Part shown: piece after piece, positions 1-5,913 of the stretch
Layout: every line of letters begins with the position of its first letter
Numbering within the stretch: the stretch's first letter is position 1
Source of the DNA: JAURVT01 sp049059935
GTDB lineage: Bacteria > Actinomycetota > Actinomycetes > Propionibacteriales > Nocardioidaceae
Direction: 5' to 3'
Length of the DNA: 9,995 nucleotides
NCBI RefSeq assembly: GCF_049059935.1
Contig: NZ_JBMGQR010000109.1
Coordinates: 1 to 9,995, forward strand
Made by a program: the position numbers and the translations under genes
Notes under the pieces: model-generated
The model's database searches: none
What the model saw: the letters and a program-made list of their open reading frames with translations, nothing else
What the model was told of the DNA's origin: nothing

Positions 1-974
1 GTCACCGCGACGAGCGCGACGCCGGCGGCCACGCCCGCGATCGTCGACCACGACAGGATCTGCAGCGGCGTGAACCGGTCGAGCAGCACCGGGTTGAGCT
101 GGGAGAAGACCACCAGCACCAGCGCGTTGGCGCCGAACACGAAGCCGAAGGTGCGCTCGCTCAGGCCGTAGACGTCCTGCAGCACGAACGAGGCGCCCGA
201 GACGTAGGCGAAGATCGCGGCGAACATCAGGCCCGCGGTCAGCACCAGCGCGACGAACGTGCGGTCGCGCAGCAGCGAGCCGTAGGTCGAGACCGTGCTG
301 CGCACGTGCAGCGGACGACGTCGCGACGGGGGCAGGCTCTCGTCCAGGAACAGACCGGCGACGAGGACCAGGACGGCCGCGGCCGCGCCGAGCACCCAGA
401 AGATCCCGCGCCAGGTCGTGAAGCCCAGGATCAGCCCGCCGAACGTGGGGGCGAGCACGGGCGCGACGCCGATGACGAGCACGAGGCGCGAGAGCATCCG
501 TGCGGCGGCCGAGCCCTCGAACAGGTCGCGCACCATCGCCATCGCGGTGACGGCGAGCGCGGCACCGGCGAGGCCCTGCACGACGCGGGCGGTGGTGAGC
601 AGCGCCAGGCTCGGGGCGAGCGCGCACGCCACCGACATGACGACGTGCAGCACCAGGCCCGACAGCATCACGCGACGCCGGCCGTAGGCGTCCGACACCG
701 GACCGAGCACGAGCTGTCCGAGCGCGAGCCCGGCGAGCATCGCGGTGAGCGTCACCTGCGCCCCGGCCTGGCTCGCGCCGAGGTCGTCGGCCAGCGCGGG
801 CAGCGCCGGCAGGTACATGTCGATGCTGAGCGGGCCGATCGCGATGACGGCGCCGAGCACCAGCACGAGCTGGACGTAGCGGCGCCCCACCGGTGCCACC
901 GCGGCGTCCGGTCGTGCGCTGGTCACGGGGTCGGCGACGGGCGCGTCGACGGAGGTCGCGGGCTCGGGCGTCAT
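1..974 (-). CDS. Bcr/CflA-type MFS drug efflux transporter (3' end outside window)
   Basis: A major facilitator superfamily proton-driven exporter of the drug-resistance Bcr/CflA group, acting in the cytoplasmic membrane. The substrate cannot be read from sequence. The reading frame runs from the ATG at 974 leftward off the window edge, giving 324 residues; family members are about 400, so roughly the last 80 (final helices) are missing here. After a hydrophilic, Pro/Ala-rich leader of about 30 residues, helix 1 ends in the family hallmark IGPLSIDMYLPALP (46-59). The cytoplasmic-loop motif A is GPVSDAYGRR (91-100), followed by ARVVQGLAGAA (129-139), the helix-5 motif GVAPVLAPTFGG (169-180) and WRGIFWVLG (188-196). 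A basic central loop (around 217-225) separates the two halves. It is divergent from korA. A perfect palindrome touches its start codon, which suggests control by a dedicated repressor. I am sure of the family and unsure of the substrate. Confidence 0.93.
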   Translation of the reverse strand, partial: MTPEPATSVDAPVADPVTSARPDAAVAPVGRRYVQLVLVLGAVIAIGPLSIDMYLPALPALADDLGASQAGAQVTLTAMLAGLALGQLVLGPVSDAYGRRRVMLSGLVLHVVMSVACALAPSLALLTTARVVQGLAGAALAVTAMAMVRDLFEGSAAARMLSRLVLVIGVAPVLAPTFGGLILGFTTWRGIFWVLGAAAAVLVLVAGLFLDESLPPSRRRPLHVRSTVSTYGSLLRDRTFVALVLTAGLMFAAIFAYVSGASFVLQDVYGLSERTFGFVFGANALVLVVFSQLNPVLLDRFTPLQILSWSTIAGVAAGVALVAV

Positions 975-988
975 GGTTGCAGTCAACC
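975..988. promoter_or_regulatory. Palindromic operator candidate at the efflux gene start
   Basis: Perfect 5-bp arms GGTTG (975-979) and CAACC (984-988) surround the 4-base spacer CAGT; read on the minus strand this is GGTTGACTGCAACC directly followed by the ATG of the transporter. A palindrome at this place would let a repressor block transcription or translation start. The shape resembles MarR-family operators often found ahead of MFS exporters, but that assignment is inference and no regulator gene lies in the window. The same intergenic region carries the korA promoter, so the site could also affect korA. Confidence 0.45.
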
Positions 989-1074
989 GCCGGTGTCGAC
1001 CGGTTTGTTCCCCCGGGCCGACGGTCCGGTGCCCACGACGTGACCCACGCCACGCCGAACCGCCCCATCTCGCA

Positions 1075-1080
1075 TAGCCT
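1075..1080 (+). promoter_or_regulatory. Possible -10 element for korAB
   Basis: TAGCCT fits the loose actinobacterial TANNNT -10 pattern and would place transcription start near 1087, leaving a leader of about 27 bases that contains the korA ribosome site. I see no convincing -35 hexamer at the usual distance, so this is a weak call. Confidence 0.25.
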
Positions 1081-1103
1081 GACGCAGACGCAGTCCCGAG
1101 CGC

Positions 1104-1110
1104 AGGAGGT
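1104..1110 (+). promoter_or_regulatory. Ribosome binding site of korA
   Basis: AGGAGGT is an essentially perfect anti-16S match. It lies only 3 bases before the GTG at 1114, shorter than usual. There is no better in-frame start a few codons downstream, and the protein already matches the family from about residue 9, so the GTG at 1114 is retained. Confidence 0.7.
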
Positions 1111-1113
1111 CGT

Positions 1114-2988
1114 GTGGTCAAGCAGGTCGAGCAGCTGGACCGCGTCGTGATCCGCTTCGCCGGCGACTCCGGCGACGGCATGCAGCTCACGGGCGACCGC
1201 TTCACCCAGGAGACGGCGGCGTTCGGCAACGACCTGTCGACTCTGCCCAACTTCCCCGCCGAGATCCGCGCGCCCGCCGGCACGCTGCCGGGCGTCTCGT
1301 CGTTCCAGCTGCACTTCGCCGACCACGCGGTGCTGACGCCGGGCGACCGTCCCGACGTCCTCGTCGCGATGAACCCCGCCGCCCTGCGCGCCAACCTCGC
1401 CGACCTGCGCGCCGGCGGCACGCTCATCGTCGACAGCCACGACTTCACCCGGCGCAACCTCGCCCGCGCCGGCTACGACCACGACCCGCTCGAGGGCGAC
1501 GAGCTGGCGTCGTACCAGGTGCACGCGCTCGACCTGACGGGCCTCGCGACGGGCGCCGTCGACGGGTTCGGCCTGTCGCGCAAGGACGCGAGCCGCACCA
1601 AGAACATGTTCGCGCTCGGCCTGCTGTCGTGGATGTACGGCCGCCCCGTCGAGGGCACGATCGAGTACGTCCAGAACCGGTTCGCGTCCAAGCCCGACGT
1701 CGCGAGCGCCAACATCGCGTCGTTCCGGGCGGGCTGGAACTACGGCGAGACCACCGAGGCGTTCGCGGTCTCGTACGAGGTCGCGCCCGCGCCGATGCCC
1801 CCCGGCCGCTACCGCAACATCACCGGCAACCTGGCGCTCGCGTACGGCATCGTCGCCGCCGGGCGGCTGTCCGGGCTGCCGGTGTTCCTGGGCGCCTACC
1901 CGATCACCCCGGCCAGCGACGTCCTGCACGAGCTGTCGAGACACAAGTCGTTCGGCGTCACCACGTTCCAGGCCGAGGACGAGATCGCGGGCGTCGGCGC
2001 GGCCCTCGGCGCCGCGTATGGCGGGCACCTCGCGTTCTCGAGCACCTCGGGGCCGGGCGTCGCGCTCAAGAGCGAGACCATCGGGCTGGCCGTCATGCTC
2101 GAGGTGCCGCTCGTCGTCGTCGACGTGCAGCGCGGCGGCCCGTCCACCGGCCTGCCCACCAAGACCGAGCAGGCCGACCTGCTGCAGGCGATGTTCGGAC
2201 GCAACGGCGAGGCGCCCGTCCCGGTCGTGGCGCCGTCGTCGCCGTCGGACTGCTTCGACGCCGCTATCGAGGCCGCCCGCATCGCCGTCACCCACCGCAC
2301 GCCGGTGATGCTGCTGTCGGACGGGTACCTCGCCAACGGCTCCGAACCCTGGCACGTCCCCGACGTCGACGACCTGCCGCGCATCGACCCCGCGTTCGCC
2401 GACGGGCCCAACACCCCCGAGGGGTTCGCGCCGTACGCCCGCGACCCCGAGACGCTCGCTCGTCCGTGGGCACCGCCGGGCGTCGCCGGGCTGGAGCACC
2501 GCATCGGCGGCATCGAGAAGTCCGACCTCAGCGGCGACATCTCCTACGACCCCGAGAACCACGACCTGATGGTCCGCACCCGCCAGGCCAAGGTCGACGC
2601 CGTCGCGGCGTCCATCCCGCCCACCGAGGTCGACGACCCCACGGGCGACGCGCGCATCCTCGTCCTCGGCTGGGGGTCCACCAAGGGACCGATCGCCGCG
2701 GGCATCCGGCTCGCGCGGGCCGAGGGCACCGCGGTCGCGCAGGCGCACGTCCGCCACCTCAACCCGCTGCCGCCCGACCTCGGCGACCTGCTGCGCGCCT
2801 ACGAGCGCGTCGTCGTCCCCGAGATGAACCTCGGCCAGCTGTCGATGCTGCTGCGCGCGAAGTACCTCGTCGACGTCCGCGGCCACGACAAGGTGCGCGG
2901 CATGCCGTTCGGCGCCGACGAGCTGGCCCAGGTGATCTCCGAGCACGCGCTCGACCTGGCGCACCACGACGAGGAGGAGGCCCGATGA
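1114..2988 (+). CDS. korA: 2-oxoacid (2-oxoglutarate):ferredoxin oxidoreductase, alpha subunit (fused gamma-alpha)
   Basis: The larger subunit of the KorAB enzyme, which oxidatively decarboxylates a 2-oxoacid (2-oxoglutarate in characterised actinobacterial relatives) with coenzyme A and passes electrons to ferredoxin, in the cytoplasm. It has 624 residues, close to the roughly 650 of the mycobacterial homologue. The N-terminal gamma domain (about 8-210) opens with RFAGDSGDGMQLTGDR (14-29). The alpha/pyrimidine-binding domain (about 235-410) carries the family signature GAYPITPASD (260-269), the FQAEDEIAGVGAALGA segment (285-300), and RGGPSTGLPTKTEQAD (340-355). A C-terminal transketolase-like domain (about 510-610) follows. 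The fused gamma-alpha arrangement is typical of two-subunit enzymes. It starts with GTG behind AGGAGGT, and its TGA overlaps the korB ATG (ATGA), so the subunits are translationally coupled. Substrate preference for 2-oxoglutarate over other 2-oxoacids is by homology. Confidence 0.95.
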   Translation: MVKQVEQLDRVVIRFAGDSGDGMQLTGDRFTQETAAFGNDLSTLPNFPAEIRAPAGTLPGVSSFQLHFADHAVLTPGDRPDVLVAMNPAALRANLADLRAGGTLIVDSHDFTRRNLARAGYDHDPLEGDELASYQVHALDLTGLATGAVDGFGLSRKDASRTKNMFALGLLSWMYGRPVEGTIEYVQNRFASKPDVASANIASFRAGWNYGETTEAFAVSYEVAPAPMPPGRYRNITGNLALAYGIVAAGRLSGLPVFLGAYPITPASDVLHELSRHKSFGVTTFQAEDEIAGVGAALGAAYGGHLAFSSTSGPGVALKSETIGLAVMLEVPLVVVDVQRGGPSTGLPTKTEQADLLQAMFGRNGEAPVPVVAPSSPSDCFDAAIEAARIAVTHRTPVMLLSDGYLANGSEPWHVPDVDDLPRIDPAFADGPNTPEGFAPYARDPETLARPWAPPGVAGLEHRIGGIEKSDLSGDISYDPENHDLMVRTRQAKVDAVAASIPPTEVDDPTGDARILVLGWGSTKGPIAAGIRLARAEGTAVAQAHVRHLNPLPPDLGDLLRAYERVVVPEMNLGQLSMLLRAKYLVDVRGHDKVRGMPFGADELAQVISEHALDLAHHDEEEAR

Positions 2989-4070
2989 CCACCGACCTGC
3001 CCATGCCCACGCTCGCCCGCGACGGCCTCGACGGCGTGCCCACCACCGACGCCGAGCAGAACCGCAAGGAGTTCACCTCGGACCAGGAGGTGCGCTGGTG
3101 CCCCGGCTGCGGCGACTACGCCGTGCTCGCCGCGGTGCAGGGCTTCCTGCCCGAGCTCGGTCTGCGCCGCGAGAACATCTGCTTCGTCTCGGGCATCGGC
3201 TGCTCGAGCCGCTTCCCGTACTACCTCGACACCTACGGCCTGCACTCCATCCACGGACGCGCGCCGGCGATCGCGACGGGCCTGGCCACCGCGCGTCCCG
3301 ACCTGTCGGTCTGGGTGGTGACGGGCGACGGCGACGCGCTGTCCATCGGCGGCAACCACCTCGTCCACGCGCTGCGACGCAACGTCAACCTGACGATCCT
3401 GCTGTTCAACAACCGCATCTACGGCCTCACCAAGGGCCAGTACTCCCCCACGTCCGAGATCGGGCTGGTCACCAAGTCCACCCCGATGGGCTCGGTCGAC
3501 ACGCCGTTCAACCCCGTCAGCCTGGCGCTGGGCGCCGAGGCGACGTTCGTCGCGCGCACCGTCGACTCCGACCGCAAGCACCTGACGTCGGTGCTGCGCG
3601 AGGCGGCCGCGCACCGCGGTGCGTCGCTGGTGGAGATCTACCAGAACTGCCCGATCTTCAACGACGGCGCGTTCGACGCCGTCAAGGACGCCGGCACGCG
3701 CGACGAGGCGATCATCCCGCTGGTGCAGGGCGAGCCCATCCGCTTCGGCGCCGGGGGCCGTCACGGCGTGGTGCGCTCGGCGACGGGCGGCGTCGAGGTC
3801 GTCGACGTGCCGGACGACGCCGACGACGCGTGGCTGTCGCGGCTGCTCGTGCACGACGCGCACGCCGACGACCCCACCCAGGCGTTCGCGCTGTCGCGTC
3901 TCACCGACGCGGGCCACCTCGAGCGCGCGCCCGTCGGCATCTTCCGCCAGGTCGAGCGGCCGACGTACGACGACCTCGCGCGCCAGCAGGTCGAGACCGC
4001 CGTCGGCACCAGCGGCCCCGGCGACCTCCAGTCGCTCCTCGACGGCCCCGACACCTGGACGGTGTTGTAG
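2985..4070 (+). CDS. korB: 2-oxoacid (2-oxoglutarate):ferredoxin oxidoreductase, beta subunit
   Basis: The thiamine-diphosphate and [4Fe-4S]-carrying catalytic subunit of KorAB, 361 residues. The start ATG overlaps the korA stop and is preceded by GAGGAGG (2974-2980). WCPGCGD (38-44) opens the cofactor domain. The ThDP/Mg motif is GDGDALS (114-120) with the matching NN at 142-143. C39, C42, C73 and C222 have nearly the same spacing (3, 31 and 149 residues) as the four cluster ligands of crenarchaeal two-subunit enzymes, so an intact proximal [4Fe-4S] cluster is expected. No extra ferredoxin domain is present, so an external ferredoxin is the electron acceptor. The tail after about residue 250 is acidic and less conserved. 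With korA it can replace or bypass the NAD-dependent 2-oxoglutarate dehydrogenase step of the TCA cycle; the reverse, CO2-fixing direction cannot be judged from sequence. Confidence 0.95.
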   Translation: MTTDLPMPTLARDGLDGVPTTDAEQNRKEFTSDQEVRWCPGCGDYAVLAAVQGFLPELGLRRENICFVSGIGCSSRFPYYLDTYGLHSIHGRAPAIATGLATARPDLSVWVVTGDGDALSIGGNHLVHALRRNVNLTILLFNNRIYGLTKGQYSPTSEIGLVTKSTPMGSVDTPFNPVSLALGAEATFVARTVDSDRKHLTSVLREAAAHRGASLVEIYQNCPIFNDGAFDAVKDAGTRDEAIIPLVQGEPIRFGAGGRHGVVRSATGGVEVVDVPDDADDAWLSRLLVHDAHADDPTQAFALSRLTDAGHLERAPVGIFRQVERPTYDDLARQQVETAVGTSGPGDLQSLLDGPDTWTVL

Positions 4071-4088
4071 CCGCGCGCGCCCAGGTGT
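4051..4088. repeat. Inverted repeat straddling the korB stop codon
   Basis: Perfect 8-bp arms ACACCTGG (4051-4058) and CCAGGTGT (4081-4088), with 22 bases between them that contain the korB TAG. In the transcript this could form a weak stem-loop, a candidate attenuating or terminating structure between korAB and the DUF427 gene. No T-tract follows it, so I leave it as a repeat. Confidence 0.35.
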
Positions 4089-4099
4089 TCGATGGGGTC

Positions 4100-4861
4100 A
4101 TGTCCGTCGAGCTGACCTCGCACCTGCGGTCCGTCGCGCGCGAGCTGCGCCACGAGCCCACCCCCAAGCGCGTCCGCGCCTACTCCGGCGGCGAGCTCGT
4201 GCTCGACTCGCGCCGCGCCCGTCTGGTCTGGGAGCCGCGGCACGTCGTCGCGCTCTACGCGGTGCCCGCCGACGACCTCGCCGGCTCCGCGGCGAGCGAC
4301 CGGCCGGTGGAGCCGGCGCCCGACGGTCACGGGCCGGTGTTCCCGAACGTCCCCTTCGCCGCGCACACCGCCACGGGCAGGCCGCTCGACCTCCTCGCCG
4401 GTGGCACGACCCTCGCGGGCGCCGGTTTCGCGCTCGACGACCTCGACGGCTACGTGCTCGTCGACTGGGACGCGCCCGACGAGTGGCGCGAGGAGGACGA
4501 CGTCGTCGTCGGCCACCCCCGCGACCCGTTCCACCGCGTCGACGTGCGTCAGGGCTCGGACGAGGTGGTGGTGACGCACGACGGCGTCGAGCTCGCACGG
4601 TCCACGCGTCCCAGGCTCGTCTTCGAGACGCAGTTCCCCACCCAGCACTACCTGCCCGCCGCCGACGTGCGCACCGACCTGCTGACGTCGACCGACACGT
4701 CCACCACCTGCGCCTACAAGGGCGTCGCGTCGTACCTCGCTCACGACGGTCTGGCCGACGTCGCCTGGGGCTACGCGCACCCGTTCCCCGACGCGGCCGA
4801 CCTCGCCGACACCTGGTGCTTCGACGGCTCCAAGGTCGACGTGACGGTCACCCCGGCCTGA
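4100..4861 (+). CDS. DUF427 family protein, apparently two-domain
   Basis: A cytoplasmic protein of 253 residues with no signal or membrane segment. The C-terminal part (about 150-245) is a clear DUF427 domain: HDGVELARSTRPRLVFETQF (160-179), the HYLPAADVRTDLL stretch (183-195) and the signature TSTTCAYKG (200-208), then ASYL and the Trp/Tyr-rich segment VAWGYAHPFPDA (221-232). The N-terminal part (about 22-125) begins with the same logic (RVRAYSGGELVLDSRRARLVWEP, 25-47) but lacks the CxYKG signature, so it looks like a diverged second copy. The biochemical role of DUF427 is not established to my knowledge, and I assign none. It lies 29 bases after korB on the same strand and could be co-transcribed. 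ATG 4100 is preferred; an in-frame GTG at 4085 would add five residues. No strong ribosome site precedes either. Confidence 0.88.
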   Translation: MSVELTSHLRSVARELRHEPTPKRVRAYSGGELVLDSRRARLVWEPRHVVALYAVPADDLAGSAASDRPVEPAPDGHGPVFPNVPFAAHTATGRPLDLLAGGTTLAGAGFALDDLDGYVLVDWDAPDEWREEDDVVVGHPRDPFHRVDVRQGSDEVVVTHDGVELARSTRPRLVFETQFPTQHYLPAADVRTDLLTSTDTSTTCAYKGVASYLAHDGLADVAWGYAHPFPDAADLADTWCFDGSKVDVTVTPA

Positions 4862-4887
4862 CCGACGGGCCCGTCGCCCCCCGGGCG

Positions 4888-4893
4888 TAGTCT
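4888..4893 (+). promoter_or_regulatory. -10 element for a leaderless rarD transcript
   Basis: TAGTCT matches TANNNT and ends 6 bases before the GTG start codon, exactly where transcription would begin at the start codon itself. No Shine-Dalgarno sequence precedes the GTG. Both facts fit a leaderless message, which is common in actinobacteria. No clear -35 is visible. Confidence 0.5.
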
Positions 4894-4899
4894 GCGCCG

Positions 4900-5808
4900 G
4901 TGGACGAGTCGCGCCGGGGTTTCCTGTTCGGCGTCGGCGCCTACCTGTGCTGGGGCCTGTTCCCGCTCTACTGGCCGCTGCTCGAGCCCGCCGGTGCCGT
5001 CGAGGCGCTGTCGCACCGCGTCGTGTGGTCGCTGGTGTTCGTGGTCGTCCTGGTCACGGCGGTCCACCGCTGGAGCCTGCTGCGCGCGGTGCTGCGCCAG
5101 CCGCGCAAACTGCTGCTGGTCCTCGTCGCGTCGGTGGTGATCGCCTTCAACTGGGGCGGGTTCATCTGGGGCGTCAACAACGGCTATGTCATCGAGGTCT
5201 CGCTCGGGTACTTCATCAACCCGCTGGTGACGATCCTCATCGGGGTGGTCGTGCTCCAGGAGCGGCTGCGCCCGGTGCAGTGGGCGGCGCTCGCCCTGGC
5301 GTTCCTGGCGGTCGTCGGGCTCACCGTCGACTACGGACGTCCGCCGTGGCTCGCGCTGCTGGTGGCGTTCTCGTTCGGCACGTACGGGCTGATGAAGAAG
5401 AAGCTCGACCTCGGCGCCACCGAGGGGCTGGCCCTGGAGACGATGCTGCTCGCCCCCGTCGCGCTGGGCTACCTGGTCTGGCTGCACCTGACGGGCGACG
5501 GCACCTTCGGCTCCGAGGGTCTGCCCCACGCGCTGCTCCTGGTGGGCACCGGGCTCGTCACCGCCGTGCCGCTGCTGATGTTCGGCGCCGCCGCCACGCG
5601 CGTCAGCCTGACGACGATCGGGCTGCTGCAGTACATCGCCCCGACGCTGCAGTTCGTCCTGGGTCTCGTCGTCTTCGGCGAGGACATGACGCCGACCCGC
5701 TGGCTCGGCTTCGCGCTGGTCTGGACCGCGCTGGCCATCATCACCACCGAGGCCGTGGTCAACCGGCGTCGGGTGCTGCGCCACGCCGCCGAGGCCGCCA
5801 CCGCCTGA
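4900..5808 (+). CDS. rarD: RarD-type EamA (DMT superfamily) transporter
   Basis: An integral inner-membrane protein of the drug/metabolite transporter superfamily, RarD branch, 302 residues (the Escherichia coli protein is of similar length). About ten hydrophobic helices run from residue 8 to 283, arranged as two EamA repeats (about 8-143 and 148-283). Family signatures are AYLCWGLFPLYW (14-25), SHRVVWS (38-44), NWGGFIWGVNNGYVIEVSLG (84-103) with FINPL directly after, the charged inter-repeat loop YGLMKKKLD (162-170), LETMLLAP (179-186) and GLLQYIAPTLQF (241-252). The C-terminus is basic (VVNRRRVLRH), which places it in the cytoplasm. The family name comes from chloramphenicol resistance, but the natural substrate is not known. 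The GTG start is chosen because it is placed for leaderless initiation and sits directly before the conserved first helix. It lies 38 bases after the DUF427 gene and is convergent with the phosphatase gene. Confidence 0.92.
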   Translation: MDESRRGFLFGVGAYLCWGLFPLYWPLLEPAGAVEALSHRVVWSLVFVVVLVTAVHRWSLLRAVLRQPRKLLLVLVASVVIAFNWGGFIWGVNNGYVIEVSLGYFINPLVTILIGVVVLQERLRPVQWAALALAFLAVVGLTVDYGRPPWLALLVAFSFGTYGLMKKKLDLGATEGLALETMLLAPVALGYLVWLHLTGDGTFGSEGLPHALLLVGTGLVTAVPLLMFGAAATRVSLTTIGLLQYIAPTLQFVLGLVVFGEDMTPTRWLGFALVWTALAIITTEAVVNRRRVLRHAAEAATA

Positions 5809-5895
5809 CCGCGATCCGCCGATCCGCGGCTACCCGTCCGCCGACCCGCGTCGCACCGACCGACGGATCGGTAGCCGTGGATCGGCGGATCGCGG
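5809..5895. terminator. Long inverted repeat between convergent genes, probable bidirectional terminator
   Basis: Two 25-bp arms, 5809-5833 and 5871-5895, are complementary with a single mismatch, enclosing 37 bases. The left arm starts on the base after the rarD TGA; the right arm ends 18 bases short of the phosphatase stop codon. The arms are built of GATCCG/CGGATC-like words, with five GATC tetramers in under 90 bases. A stem this long between two convergent stop codons is best explained as a two-way terminator. There is no T-tract on either side, as is frequent in high-GC actinobacteria. A REP-like dispersed element is the alternative. Confidence 0.65.
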
Positions 5896-5910
5896 GTGGG
5901 TGGGTGGGGG
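5894..5910 (+). other. Canonical G-quadruplex motif
   Basis: GGGTGGGTGGGTGGGGG: four G-tracts with single-T loops, the arrangement known to give very stable parallel quadruplexes. The first two G's are shared with the inverted-repeat arm, so hairpin and quadruplex compete. It sits 3 bases beyond the phosphatase stop codon and is on the template strand for that gene, while it would be in the RNA of any rarD read-through transcript. Confidence 0.75.
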
Positions 5911-5913
5911 CAG

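Noticed and set aside
306..1043. A 245-codon plus-strand frame opposite the efflux transporter
   Set aside because: The product is compositionally biased (Arg/Glu/His/Gly), whereas the minus strand gives a clear MFS protein over the same span.
2799..3917. A 372-codon minus-strand frame opposite korA/korB
   Set aside because: It is a shadow of the korA 3' end and korB; the product is repetitive Val/Arg/Gly/Asp text without motifs and has no ribosome site.
1629..4070. An upstream extension of the korB frame across korA (813 codons)
   Set aside because: The extra part is an Arg/Pro/Gly-rich out-of-frame reading of korA; korB family similarity begins just after the ATG at 2985, which has a ribosome site.
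4771..5784. A 337-codon minus-strand frame opposite rarD
   Set aside because: It gives a Gln/Arg/His-rich product with no hydrophobic or domain structure, antisense to an unmistakable ten-helix transporter.
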